Shown: piece by piece, positions 8,794-17,221 of the stretch
How positions within the stretch are numbered: the first letter of the stretch is position 1
Layout: each line of letters opens with the position of its first letter
Source of the DNA: Nisaea sp.
GTDB taxonomy: Bacteria > Pseudomonadota > Alphaproteobacteria > Thalassobaculales > Thalassobaculaceae
NCBI RefSeq assembly: GCF_034670185.1
Contig: NZ_JAXMNY010000001.1
Span: forward strand, 1,798,001 to 1,862,000
Direction: 5' to 3'
DNA length: 64,000 bases
Position numbers and translations under genes: made by a program
Notes under the pieces: model-generated
Told to the model about the DNA's origin: nothing
The model's input: the letters and a program-made list of their open reading frames with translations, nothing else
Databases searched by the model: none

Positions 8794-9310
8794 GGTGGTG
8801 ATGATCGTGGGAATGCCCCGCATCATGACTGTGGTCATGGCCGTGACCGTGATCGTATGCCCCGCCTTCCGGCTGGAATGGCCGCTCCGCCTCCGTCACC
8901 GTGGCGCCAAGCCCGCGCAGCATGTCCGCGATCACATGGTCTGGACGCAGCAGGATCGCGTCTTCCAGAATCTGGGCCGGAAGGTGCCGGTTGCCTATAT
9001 GCCAGGCGAGCCGGAGCAGGTGATGTCGGTCGGTCGACCGGACTTCCATCACCGCCTCCGGTGCCGCCACAACACGAATCCAGCCGCCTTCTTCCAGCGT
9101 CAGACCGTCACCGTCAGAAAGGGCCACGGCACGGGGCAGATCCAGCAGCACAGTCGCCCCGCCATCCGTGTCCAGCCGGATACGGCGGCGATGACGGTCA
9201 TCGAAAGCCAGTGTCACCCGGTCAATTTCGCCATCGGCATCCCAATGTCCGGACGGCGCATGTGCCACCGCCCGGCCAAGGTCTTTCCCCACGGGGTCCG
9301 CGTTTGCCAT
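8786..9310 (-). CDS. ureE: Urease nickel chaperone UreE
   Basis: UreE (174 residues) delivers Ni(II) to the activation complex. The N-terminal peptide-binding domain and C-terminal metal domain (IGNRHLPAQILEDAILLRPDHV, given here only as landmarks HLPAQ and LLRPDHV) are followed by a tail of about 20 residues made almost wholly of His, Asp and Gly, ending HSHDHHHHD. Such tails bind several nickel ions and buffer the metal. ATG 9310 follows a TTG codon; the gene begins 7 bases after the ureC stop. Confidence 0.96.
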   Translation of the reverse strand: MANADPVGKDLGRAVAHAPSGHWDADGEIDRVTLAFDDRHRRRIRLDTDGGATVLLDLPRAVALSDGDGLTLEEGGWIRVVAAPEAVMEVRSTDRHHLLRLAWHIGNRHLPAQILEDAILLRPDHVIADMLRGLGATVTEAERPFQPEGGAYDHGHGHDHSHDAGHSHDHHHHD

Positions 9311-9317
9311 CAAAGTC

Positions 9318-11030
9318 TCAATACATGAAATAGCGTTGGGCCATAGGCAGCACCGTCGCCGGCTCGCAGGTCAGCAACTCGCCATCGGCCCGGACTTCAT
9401 AGGTTTCCGGATCGACAGAAATATCCGGCATGGCATCGTTCAGGATCATCGACTTTTTCGAGATTCCCGCTCGGGTGTTCCGGACTGGCAAGGTCTCCTT
9501 CTGCAATCCGAAACGGTTTCCGACATTGGCCTCGAAACCGGCCTCACTGACAAATGTGACTGCACTCTTCGTCAGAGAGCGTCCGAAACTGCCGAACATA
9601 GGCCGATAATGCTGGGGCTGCGGCGTCGGAATGGACGCATTCGGGTCTCCCATGATCGCGGTAGCGATGGTGCCGCATTTCAGCACCATGTCCGGCTTCA
9701 CACCGAAAAAGGCGGGAGACCAGATCACCAGATCGGCAAGCTTTCCGACTTCGACGGAGCCGACATGCATGTCGATGCCCTGCGCGATCGCCGGGTTGAT
9801 GGTGTATTTGGCGATATAGCGCCGGGCCCGGAAATTGTCGTTGTTGCCTTTTTCCTGCGGCAGCGCGCCGAACTGCTTCTTCATCTTGTCGGCGGTCTGC
9901 CAGGTCCGGATCAGCACCTCACCGACCCGGCCCATGGCCTGGCTGTCAGAGGCGATGATCGAGAAAGCACCCCGGTCATGCAGGATATCCTCGGCGGCAA
10001 TGGTCTCCCGCCGGATCCGGCTTTCCGCGAAGGCCACGTCTTCCGGGATACTTTTCGACAGGTGATGGCAGACCATCAGCATGTCGAGATGCTCGTCGAT
10101 GGTGTTCACAGTGAAAGGCCGCGTCGGATTGGTCGAAGACGGGATCACGTTGGAGAGCCCGCAAACCTTGATGATATCCGGCGCGTGCCCACCGCCTGCG
10201 CCCTCGGTATGGAAGGCATGAATGGTGCGGCCCCTGAAGGCATCCACCGTGTTCTCGACGAAACCGGACTCGTTCAGCGTGTCCGTGTGGATCAGCACCT
10301 GAACGTCCATCTCGTCAGCGACGGAGAGGCAATTGTCGATGGCCGCCGGCGTGGTGCCCCAATCCTCATGCAGTTTCAGGCCGCACACCCCGGCGAGCAC
10401 CTGCTCGCGCAGGCCTTCGGGCTGGCTGGCATTACCTTTGCCGAAGAAACCGAGATTCATCGGGAAGGACTCGGCGGCCTGCAGCATGCGCTCGATATGC
10501 CACGGACCCGGCGTGCAGGTTGTCGCGTTCGTGCCCGTCGCCGGGCCGGTGCCGCCGCCCATCATCGTGGTGACGCCGGAATTCAGCGCCTCGTCTATCT
10601 GCTGTGGGCAGATGAAATGGATATGCACATCGATGCCGCCGGCGGTGATGATCTTGCCCTCGCCCGCGATGGCTTCCGTGCCCGGACCGACGATGATGTT
10701 CACACCGCTCTGCACATCAGGATTACCGGCCTTGCCAATGGCAAAGATACGGCCGTCCTTGATGCCGATATCGGCCTTCACCACGCCCCAATGATCGAGG
10801 ATCAATGCGTTGGTGATGACCGTGTCCACGGCCCCGTCCGCGCGCGTTGCCTGGGACTGCCCCATGCCGTCGCGGATCACCTTGCCACCGCCGAATTTCA
10901 CTTCCTCGCCATAGAAGGTGCGATCCTCCTCGACTTCGATGAACAGGTCGGTATCGGCAAGCCGGACCTTGTCGCCGACGGTCGGCCCGAACATGCCCGC
11001 ATAGTCCTGTCTTGAGATTCTGTAAGGCAT
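9318..11030 (-). CDS. ureC: Urease alpha (catalytic) subunit UreC
   Basis: The 570-residue subunit hydrolyses urea to ammonia and carbamate at a dinickel centre. All key residues are visible: His136 and His138 in GGIDVHIHF, the carbamylated Lys219 in GLKLHEDWG, His248 in IHTDTLNESG, His274 in HAFHTEGAGGGH, the mobile-flap Cys321-His322-His323 (VCHHL) and Asp362. ATG 11030 gives the canonical N-terminus MPYRISRQDYAGMFGPT; the frame's extra six codons upstream lie in the ureB end. The ureB stop and this start are one base apart, which suggests coupling. Confidence 0.98.
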   Translation of the reverse strand: MPYRISRQDYAGMFGPTVGDKVRLADTDLFIEVEEDRTFYGEEVKFGGGKVIRDGMGQSQATRADGAVDTVITNALILDHWGVVKADIGIKDGRIFAIGKAGNPDVQSGVNIIVGPGTEAIAGEGKIITAGGIDVHIHFICPQQIDEALNSGVTTMMGGGTGPATGTNATTCTPGPWHIERMLQAAESFPMNLGFFGKGNASQPEGLREQVLAGVCGLKLHEDWGTTPAAIDNCLSVADEMDVQVLIHTDTLNESGFVENTVDAFRGRTIHAFHTEGAGGGHAPDIIKVCGLSNVIPSSTNPTRPFTVNTIDEHLDMLMVCHHLSKSIPEDVAFAESRIRRETIAAEDILHDRGAFSIIASDSQAMGRVGEVLIRTWQTADKMKKQFGALPQEKGNNDNFRARRYIAKYTINPAIAQGIDMHVGSVEVGKLADLVIWSPAFFGVKPDMVLKCGTIATAIMGDPNASIPTPQPQHYRPMFGSFGRSLTKSAVTFVSEAGFEANVGNRFGLQKETLPVRNTRAGISKKSMILNDAMPDISVDPETYEVRADGELLTCEPATVLPMAQRYFMY

Positions 11031-11031
11031 G

Positions 11032-11352
11032 TCAGGCTCCTCCCCCACCGAGCGGCCCCATCACCGCCTGATTGAAACCGTAGACTTTCCGGTCCCCTTT
11101 GAACGGCACCAGATCGACCGTCCGCGTCTGTCCCGGCTCGAACCGCACCGCCGTGCCCGACGGAATATCCAGCCGCATGCCGCGTGCCGCTTCCCGGTCG
11201 AAGGAAAGGAGCGGATTGGTTTCCGCGAAATGATAGTGCGAGCCCACCTGCACCGGCCTATCACCCGTATTCGCAACCTCGATGGTGATGGCCTCGGCGC
11301 CCTCGTTCAGAACGATCTCGCCGTCGGCCGCAATGATTTCTCCCGGGATCAT
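11032..11352 (-). CDS. ureB: Urease beta subunit UreB
   Basis: The 106-residue structural subunit starts MIPGEIIAADGEIVLNEG, with the conserved blocks NTGDRPVQVGSHYHFAE and RLDIPSGTAVRFEPG. Together with UreA and UreC it forms the (alpha-beta-gamma)3 enzyme. Having separate A and B genes is the usual bacterial arrangement, in contrast to the fused form of Helicobacter. It lies 9 bases downstream of ureA. Confidence 0.97.
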   Translation of the reverse strand: MIPGEIIAADGEIVLNEGAEAITIEVANTGDRPVQVGSHYHFAETNPLLSFDREAARGMRLDIPSGTAVRFEPGQTRTVDLVPFKGDRKVYGFNQAVMGPLGGGGA

Positions 11353-11361
11353 GGCGCCCTC

Positions 11362-11664
11362 CTAGCGGATCGGATCGTGGACGGTGACCAGCTTGGTTCC
11401 GTCCGGAAAGGTGGCTTCGACCTGGACTTCGTGGATCATCTCGGCAATCCCCTCCATCACGTCGGAGCGTTTGACGACACTGGCACCCGCCGCCATCAGG
11501 TCGGCAACGGAACGGCCGTCCCGAGCGCCCTCGACCACGTAATCAGTAATCAGCGCGATCGCTTCCGGGTAGTTCAGCTTCACGCCCCGCTCCAGCCGAC
11601 CGCGCGCGACCATGGCCGCGACCGAAACCATCAGCTTGTCTTTTTCCCTCGGTGTCAGATTCAC
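11362..11664 (-). CDS. ureA: Urease gamma subunit UreA
   Basis: The 100-residue gamma subunit starts MNLTPREKDKLMVSVAAMVA and contains LNYPEAIALITDYVVEGARDG and EVQVEATFPDGTKLVTVHDPI, which are characteristic of UreA. It is a structural subunit of the urease trimer. It lies 39 bases after ureD, in an interval that carries a 14-base tandem duplication of the ureD 3' end. Confidence 0.97.
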   Translation of the reverse strand: MNLTPREKDKLMVSVAAMVARGRLERGVKLNYPEAIALITDYVVEGARDGRSVADLMAAGASVVKRSDVMEGIAEMIHEVQVEATFPDGTKLVTVHDPIR

Positions 11665-11689
11665 CCCAGCCTCCCCTCAGGCATCCACA

Positions 11690-11716
11690 TCAAATTCGCC
11701 AGCTCAAATTCGCCAG
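11690..11716. repeat. 14-base tandem duplication at the ureD 3' end
   Basis: TCAAATTCGCCAG occurs at 11690-11702 and again at 11704-11716. The second copy encodes the last residues and stop of UreD (minus strand); the first is a non-coding echo just downstream of that stop. It looks like a slippage duplication without effect on the protein. Confidence 0.7.
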
Positions 11717-12567
11717 ATCACGGGCATCCGCGCCGGCAGCCCGAGCCAGCGCACCCGCGCCGCGCTCCAGAAAGTGCCGACCGCGTTGCGCAGCCGCATG
11801 GCATCAGGCCCAAGCCAGCGCATCGCCAGAAGATTGTTATCGATGGCCGTCACGCCGCAACGGATATCTCCCACTGCGCCTGCCTGCATATCGCGCGCCC
11901 AATCAAGATCGTCGGCCGCATCCGGCCTGGCGAACAACGCCGTAGCGAAACAGCTCACATCACGAAGTGCAGACGAAGCATCGGCGGCACCAGCCGGGTC
12001 CGCCAACTCGAACCGGTCAGCCCAGACAAGGCGCCCGTCCCGCGTCAGATCCCAATGCTCACGATAACGCCCCGACGCAAATGTCTCTCCCATCGCGCTC
12101 CGGCCAAGGATGGAAATGGCACCGGCGAAGAGTGTGCTGTCTGCGGCAAGATCGAACCGGACACGCTGCCGGAACAGCGCGCGGTCGAACAGGATGGAGC
12201 CCTGCGGCAGCCACTCAAGCACGCCCCCTTCGGCGACCTGCATTGTCAGACGGTTTTCCGCCTCCACGCCGGAAGATTTGTAGATCTTCTCAGCCGCCTG
12301 GGCCGTCAGGGTCAGGTTGGCGCCGACGCCGACATTGATATCCGTCTCATAAAGATCTCCGCCGACAATCCCACCAGAAAGGTTCGCCAGAACGGCGGTC
12401 ATCGGCTCCCCGACGCCGGGGCGCGGAAGCAGAATACGCAATGGCTGGGCGGAATAGAGGTCCGACGTCGCGGTCCGCCCGTCGCGGTTTTCCACGGAAA
12501 GGCGTGCAGCTCCTGTCGTGCGGTCCAGCTGCACGGTTTCATCGGTATGAGCGAGCGCTAGACTCAA
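11704..12567 (-). CDS. ureD: Urease accessory protein UreD
   Basis: UreD (287 residues from this start) binds apo-urease and scaffolds UreF and UreG for nickel insertion. Family blocks include LANLSGGIVGGDLYETDINVG, LTAQAAEKIYKSSG and LEWLPQGSILFDRA, the last being a hallmark of UreD/UreH. The longest frame reaches a TTG at 12612, but that codon lies inside the -24 element of a sigma-54 promoter. I therefore start at TTG 12567, which has AAGGGGAG about 5 bases upstream and gives an N-terminus LSLALAHTDETVQ (Met when initiated). It is the first gene of the operon. Confidence 0.93.
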   Translation of the reverse strand: MSLALAHTDETVQLDRTTGAARLSVENRDGRTATSDLYSAQPLRILLPRPGVGEPMTAVLANLSGGIVGGDLYETDINVGVGANLTLTAQAAEKIYKSSGVEAENRLTMQVAEGGVLEWLPQGSILFDRALFRQRVRFDLAADSTLFAGAISILGRSAMGETFASGRYREHWDLTRDGRLVWADRFELADPAGAADASSALRDVSCFATALFARPDAADDLDWARDMQAGAVGDIRCGVTAIDNNLLAMRWLGPDAMRLRNAVGTFWSAARVRWLGLPARMPVIWRI

Positions 12568-12596
12568 TACAGCTCCCCTTTTTTGCGAGAACAATC

Positions 12597-12611
12597 GCAA
12601 TCGCCGTGCCA
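12597..12611 (-). promoter_or_regulatory. Sigma-54 (RpoN) promoter of the urease operon
   Basis: Reading the minus strand, TGGCAC-GGCGA-TTGC matches the -24/-12 consensus TGGCAC-N5-TTGC at every defined position with exact spacing. The predicted start of transcription is about 12 bases downstream of the -12 GC, near 12586, some 19 bases before the chosen ureD TTG. Sigma-54 promoters need an enhancer-binding protein such as NtrC, which fits urease induction on nitrogen limitation. Confidence 0.75.
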
Positions 12612-12647
12612 AAGGGTACTCTGTTCTCTCGAGGAATTTTAGATGTT

Positions 12648-12670
12648 TGTTTTCAAATAGTTAGAAAACA
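12648..12670. promoter_or_regulatory. Inverted repeat upstream of the urease sigma-54 promoter
   Basis: A perfect 7-base inverted repeat TGTTTTC-N9-GAAAACA is centred about 50 bases upstream of the -24 element. It does not match the NtrC consensus (TGCACY-N5-RGTGCA). It could be an activator or accessory-protein site; no function is demonstrated. Confidence 0.4.
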
Positions 12671-12761
12671 CCGTCACGATGGCTCCCGTTAGCAAGTCAC
12701 CGATAACCGCTCACGCCACGGGCAACGCGCCCAATCCTGCTCAAATGTTGGGCAAAGAGGC

Positions 12762-13406
12762 CTATTCCGCCTCCCACAGCTTCATCTCCGCTGTGAGTTT
12801 AGGACAGTATTCCGCCATCTCCTCCGCCACCGCCTTATGTCGATAAAGGCCGTCACGATATTCGAGCACCGTCGCCGGTATATCTACCGAAAGGCCGAGC
12901 AGCGGGATCAGCAGATCAAGCCAGCAGAGAGTCACCGGGAAGCCGCAATCCCCCAAGGTGAGCATCTCAGACGGCGGAGCTTTCTCCAGCAAACGGCCGA
13001 GGCCGTCCAACCGATCCGTCAGCACGTCCGCATGACGCCCGGCCTCGAAGCCACTCCGCTTGCGTTCGGGCATGTACGGAAACAACGCCCGGACCGCCGG
13101 CTCAAGCCGGGTATCGTGGTAGCGGGAACGCTCCCGGATGATTGCCCTGCCGGCTGGTGTATCCGGAAGCAACGGAGGCACGGGATGCACCTCATTGAGG
13201 TATTCGGCGATGGCCTCTGAGTCAGCCAGCAACAAGCTCCCGTCCCGCAATGCAGGCAGATTCCCGGCGGGAACGATCTGCCGGTACTCCATCGAGCCGT
13301 AACCACCCGGCGGCGGAATTTCTTCCCAGATCAGTTCCTTATGCCGCAATAAAATCCGCAATTTCGCGGAATAGAGACTGACCGGGATGGCGTAAATCTG
13401 AAGCAT
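12762..13406 (-). CDS. Glutathione S-transferase family protein
   Basis: The 214-residue protein has an N-terminal thioredoxin-like domain (residues 1-80; YAIPVSLYSAKLRILLRHK, NLPALRDG and the glutathione-binding DSEAIAEYL) and a helical C-terminal domain (about 90-210). It probably conjugates or reduces small electrophiles with glutathione. The catalytic residue of this GST class is not certain, though Ser7 in PVSLYSAK is a candidate. It stands alone between ureD and the FabI-like gene. Confidence 0.85.
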   Translation of the reverse strand: MLQIYAIPVSLYSAKLRILLRHKELIWEEIPPPGGYGSMEYRQIVPAGNLPALRDGSLLLADSEAIAEYLNEVHPVPPLLPDTPAGRAIIRERSRYHDTRLEPAVRALFPYMPERKRSGFEAGRHADVLTDRLDGLGRLLEKAPPSEMLTLGDCGFPVTLCWLDLLIPLLGLSVDIPATVLEYRDGLYRHKAVAEEMAEYCPKLTAEMKLWEAE

Positions 13407-13570
13407 GACCGTTCCCCGACTGAAATCAGGCTACCAGACGCAACCTGATACGACTCTGCGGCCTCCGACCTGATCACATCATACTGCCAGAGCTCATATC
13501 GATAACGTCACTTTACTTAATTGTGCGGCGCAGCATAATCAAAATACCCCTGTTTATCCAAGGTGACCTG

Positions 13571-14335
13571 ATGTTCTCGCTTGAAGGTACAACCGCACTG
13601 ATCGTTGGTATTGCGAACGATCAGTCCATTGCCTGGGGATGCGCCAAGGCGCTGCAAAACCGCGGTGCGAAACTCGCCGTCACCTACCTGAACGAGAAGG
13701 CCGAACCACATGTCCGGCCACTGGCTGAACAACTCGGTGCCGAGATCATCATGCCACTCGATGTGCGCAGCGACGAGCAAAGCGAGGCGCTGTTCAGCGA
13801 GATCAGAGCACAATGGGGACGCCTCGACACCCTGCTGCACTCTATTGCCTTTTGTCCGAAAGACGACCTGCATGGCCGCGTAATCGATTGCACGGCTGAG
13901 GGCTTCGCTGCGGCAATGGATATTTCAGTGCATTCCTTCCTACGCCTGATCCGACGTTCGGAGCCGCTTATGGGAGATGGCGGGACCTGCATGACGGTCT
14001 CGTTCTACGGCGCTGATCGCGTGGTCGATCACTACAACATCATGGGGCCGGTCAAAGCCGCCCTCGAAGCCGTGACCAGGTACGCAGCCGCTGAACTTGG
14101 GCCGAAGGGCATTTCGGTCCATGCGCTGTCACCCGGTCCACTCAAGACCCGGGCCGCCTCGGGGATCGACTATTTCGACGACCTCATGAACCAGGCAGCG
14201 GCCCGCGCACCGATCCACAAACTTGCGACCATCGAGGATGTCGGCGCATTCGCGACCTTCCTCGCCAGCCGTGAAGCCGCGAATGTCACCGGCGGAGTTC
14301 ATTACATCGATGGCGGCTACAGCGTCGTAGCATGA
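13571..14335 (+). CDS. fabI: Enoyl-ACP reductase (FabI-type SDR)
   Basis: The 254-residue protein is a short-chain dehydrogenase of the divergent FabI group, which reduces enoyl-ACP in type II fatty-acid synthesis with NADH. It has the FabI form of the cofactor motif (LIVGIANDQSIAWGCAKAL), the LHSIAF segment, and the Tyr-x6-Lys pair in FYGADRVVDHYNIMGPVKAA, followed by LSPGPLKTRAASGI. ATG 13571 is chosen because AGGTGA lies 8 bases upstream. It is not beside other fab genes, so a second FabI-like enzyme or a specialised role is possible. Confidence 0.85.
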   Translation: MFSLEGTTALIVGIANDQSIAWGCAKALQNRGAKLAVTYLNEKAEPHVRPLAEQLGAEIIMPLDVRSDEQSEALFSEIRAQWGRLDTLLHSIAFCPKDDLHGRVIDCTAEGFAAAMDISVHSFLRLIRRSEPLMGDGGTCMTVSFYGADRVVDHYNIMGPVKAALEAVTRYAAAELGPKGISVHALSPGPLKTRAASGIDYFDDLMNQAAARAPIHKLATIEDVGAFATFLASREAANVTGGVHYIDGGYSVVA

Positions 14336-14359
14336 GGTGACAATTGACGCTGGGGCCGT

Positions 14360-14377
14360 TAACGTTCCCGAACGTTA
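14360..14377. repeat. Perfect 8+2+8 palindrome downstream of fabI
   Basis: TAACGTTC-CC-GAACGTTA begins 25 bases after the fabI stop. There is no following T-tract on either strand, so it is a poor intrinsic terminator. It may be an operator for the following kinase gene, whose start is about 245 bases downstream. Confidence 0.45.
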
Positions 14378-14622
14378 CTATTCGTCCGGATATCCAGGCC
14401 GGATCGTCTTTTGCCGCTCCCCCACCTCCATCAATCTTGAGTTTTCAATCCATTACGTAGAAACTTATAGTACTCAGCTGGTCTCTGACCTTCAGTGAAG
14501 AAAGAGCACGATCTGTTCCAAAGTCTGAACCAAAATAACAAGCAACGACGTTCGTCCGTTCCCGGTAACGGCGCATCAACGTGCTTTCGGCCGAACGAGC
14601 CTGTCTCATGCGAGGCCAGATC

Positions 14623-16518
14623 ATGAGCACCAGCTCCAAAAGTTCCTCAACGGTGAAAAGCGTCAGTGTTCATCAGGCACGGCTCGTCATCATCGTTGCG
14701 ACACTTCTTGGCCTGACCATTGGCATCGGTGAGTCCGTGCTTGAGTATTTCGGGCTGCGGTCGGACTTGTTCGAAACCACGGAAAAGGCTGCACAGGCGT
14801 TTGAGCGAGCCGCCTCAATTGCCGTCGTTGACCGCTCCCCTGAGCTGGCCGCGCTAGTTGTTGATGGCCTGCTTCATTTCGAAGCGATCATCTCCGTGGA
14901 GCTGACGGACCGAACCGGGGCCATCATAGTCAGCAAACAGCGCACTCTTCCGACCTCGGAGGACAACTGGCATCCGGTCCTCTTTCCACCCGTCACACAT
15001 GCGGTATCGCTTGAGCTCAGAGATCCGGCGACACCCGGTGCCGCGACAGGATATCTCAACATTACGGCCTCCTCCTGGCGCATGTCCGAGCAGTGGTCGA
15101 GCCGCCTTGCGGTGGCTCTTCTTGCCATGATGGCCGGCATAGCAACTCTTGCCGTAATCCTGTTCTATATCTCTCAGAGGTTTGTGACTCGGCCATTGCT
15201 GCGATTAGCTTCAGCCTATCGCCAACTGAATGCGGATGATCCGAAGCAGAGCCAACTGCCCGAAGCCGAGGATTTCGATTGCCTGGAATATCGGGAGATC
15301 GCGGCCAGCGGGGCCCGCCTGATGCGCGATATTACCCGCAATTCAGAAGTGAGGGACCTCACGGCCAGCGAGCTTTTTCGCAGCCAGAAGCGTTTTCAGG
15401 ACTTCGCGGAAATCTCTTCGGACTGGTTCTGGGAAACCGATCGTGACGGCGGAATCAGCTACATCTCCGGCAGCTTCACCAAGACCCTCAACAAGCGGAG
15501 CGGTGAGATTTACGGCCGGACTCTGGCGGAAACAGCCTCGGAAGACACCGAAACGCCAAAATGGCATGGCTTCAATGAAATCATTGAACAGCGCCGGCAA
15601 TTTCGTGATTTCCGCTATGATATCGAGTCACAGCCGAGCGTCCGCAAAACCGTCAGCATAAACGGCAGGCCGTTCTACGACGAAGCCGGTACCTTTATCG
15701 GTTATCGCGGGACCGGCGCAGACGTCACAAATGAACGGCTTATTGCCGAAGCCCGGAACGAAGCCCTGCAAAGGGCTGAACATGCCAATCGCACAAAATC
15801 GGAATTCCTGGCAACGATGAGCCACGAGTTCCGAACGCCGCTGAATGCCATCATCGGTTTCAGCTCCCTGCTCGCAATGCCGAACACCAGAGACATGGCG
15901 GTGGAGCGCCTGACTGACTATTCCGGCGCCATTCAGGAAAGCGGCCAGCATATGCTGGAGCTGGTGAATGATATTCTGGACATCTCCGCCATTGAGGCCG
16001 GCAAGCGCACACTGACGCTTGAAGAGGTCAGCGTCGGTACTGTCTTCACGCATTGCATCTCGCAAGTGAAAGGTCTGGCCAAAAATAAGGGCATCACTAT
16101 CGCAACCTCCGTCGAGATGGCATCGGACCTGATGATCGCGGATGAACGCTCGATCCGGCAGATCCTTCTGAACCTGCTGTCGAACGCCGTAAAATTCACC
16201 CCCGGCGGCGGGACAATCCGCTGTGTGGCGGAGGCTGACGGAAGCGAGGTTGTTTTCCGCATTGAAGACAGCGGCGTCGGCATTTCAAAAGACCGGCTGC
16301 CGACAATCGCCGAACCGTTCTCTCACTCATCCATCCATCCTCACGTCGCCAAGGAAGGCACCGGTCTCGGGCTTTCCATCGTCCGGTCCCTGGCGCATTT
16401 TCTCGGCGGCAGCTTCACGATCGAGAGCGAGCTCGGCACGGGCACCTGTGTGACAGTCATCCTGCCCAGAGTTGGCCAGGACACGTCGCTGACACAGGAC
16501 ATAGACGCTGCCGACTGA
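14623..16518 (+). CDS. PAS-domain sensor histidine kinase
   Basis: The 631-residue inner-membrane kinase has a TM segment near residues 18-40, a periplasmic sensor region, and a second TM segment near 160-185 followed by a HAMP-like linker (RFVTRPLLRLASAYRQL). A PAS/PAC unit follows (about 255-380: FAEISSDWFWETDRDGGISY to YRGTGADVT). The core shows the H-box FLATMSHEFRTPLNAIIGF, the N-box NLLSNAVKFTPGGG and the G boxes IEDSGVGIS and GTGLGLSIV. No receiver is fused or adjacent. ATG 14623 follows GAGG by 8 bases; GTG 14581 and ATG 14608 are in-frame alternatives. It is convergent with urtE, with only 6 bases between them. Confidence 0.9.
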   Translation: MSTSSKSSSTVKSVSVHQARLVIIVATLLGLTIGIGESVLEYFGLRSDLFETTEKAAQAFERAASIAVVDRSPELAALVVDGLLHFEAIISVELTDRTGAIIVSKQRTLPTSEDNWHPVLFPPVTHAVSLELRDPATPGAATGYLNITASSWRMSEQWSSRLAVALLAMMAGIATLAVILFYISQRFVTRPLLRLASAYRQLNADDPKQSQLPEAEDFDCLEYREIAASGARLMRDITRNSEVRDLTASELFRSQKRFQDFAEISSDWFWETDRDGGISYISGSFTKTLNKRSGEIYGRTLAETASEDTETPKWHGFNEIIEQRRQFRDFRYDIESQPSVRKTVSINGRPFYDEAGTFIGYRGTGADVTNERLIAEARNEALQRAEHANRTKSEFLATMSHEFRTPLNAIIGFSSLLAMPNTRDMAVERLTDYSGAIQESGQHMLELVNDILDISAIEAGKRTLTLEEVSVGTVFTHCISQVKGLAKNKGITIATSVEMASDLMIADERSIRQILLNLLSNAVKFTPGGGTIRCVAEADGSEVVFRIEDSGVGISKDRLPTIAEPFSHSSIHPHVAKEGTGLGLSIVRSLAHFLGGSFTIESELGTGTCVTVILPRVGQDTSLTQDIDAAD

Positions 16519-16524
16519 ACAACC

Positions 16525-17220
16525 TCAGACAGTTAAATGGCCTCGGACATCTTCTTCCGCGAGCGCCGTCTTCGCCCCCGAGAGCACGATTTCCCCACGG
16601 TCCATCACAGCGATTTCATCCGCCAGATCTCGGGCAAACTCGAAATATTGCTCAACCAGGATCACGGCCATATCCCCACGCGCCGCCAGCAGAGCGATAA
16701 TCCGTTCGATATCCTTGATGATCGACGGCTGAATGCCCTCGGTCGGCTCATCCAGCACCAGCAGGCTCGGGCGCAGCACCAGGGCGCGGGCGATAGCGAG
16801 TTGCTGTTGCTGACCGCCGGAGAGGTCTCCGCCGCGCCGCTTCATCATTTTCTTCAGTACCGGAAAAAGATCGAAAATCTCGTCCGGGATCGAGCGCTTC
16901 GCGCGCGGTAAGGCGGCAAACCCTGTCTTCAGATTTTCCTCCACCGTCAGCAACGGAAAAATTTCCCGTCCCTGGGGCACGAAAGCGACACCGGCGGACG
17001 CCCGGCGATGCACCGGCAGGGCCAGCAAGTCGATATCGTCCCAAAAGATACTGCCCGCACTCGGGCTTTCCAGACCGGTCACCGCCCGCATCAGGCTGGT
17101 CTTGCCGACCCCGTTGCGGCCGAGCACGCAGGTTATCTTGCCGCGCTCCGCCACAAGATCGATGCCCCGCAGTGCGTGGCTGGCACCATAGTGGAGATGA
17201 AGTCCCGAAACTTTCAGCAT
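16525..17220 (-). CDS. urtE: Urea ABC transporter ATP-binding protein UrtE
   Basis: This 231-residue ATPase of the branched-chain/urea (HAAT) importer family resembles LivF. It has the Walker A GRNGVGKT, signature LSGGQQQQLAIARAL, Walker B LLVLDEPTEGIQ and switch histidine-position segment ILVEQY. Glutamate in DEPTEGIQPS is typical of UrtE. ATG 17220 gives the natural N-terminus MLKVSGLHLHYG, one base after the urtD stop. It is the last gene of the urtABCDE operon. Confidence 0.96.
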   Translation of the reverse strand: MLKVSGLHLHYGASHALRGIDLVAERGKITCVLGRNGVGKTSLMRAVTGLESPSAGSIFWDDIDLLALPVHRRASAGVAFVPQGREIFPLLTVEENLKTGFAALPRAKRSIPDEIFDLFPVLKKMMKRRGGDLSGGQQQQLAIARALVLRPSLLVLDEPTEGIQPSIIKDIERIIALLAARGDMAVILVEQYFEFARDLADEIAVMDRGEIVLSGAKTALAEEDVRGHLTV

Positions 17221-17221
17221 C

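Noticed and set aside
9336..12561. Two very long plus-strand reading frames opposite the urease genes
   Set aside because: They mirror ureC, ureA/ureB and ureD codon structure, have no family resemblance, and cross gene boundaries. High GC with biased third positions produces such antisense frames.
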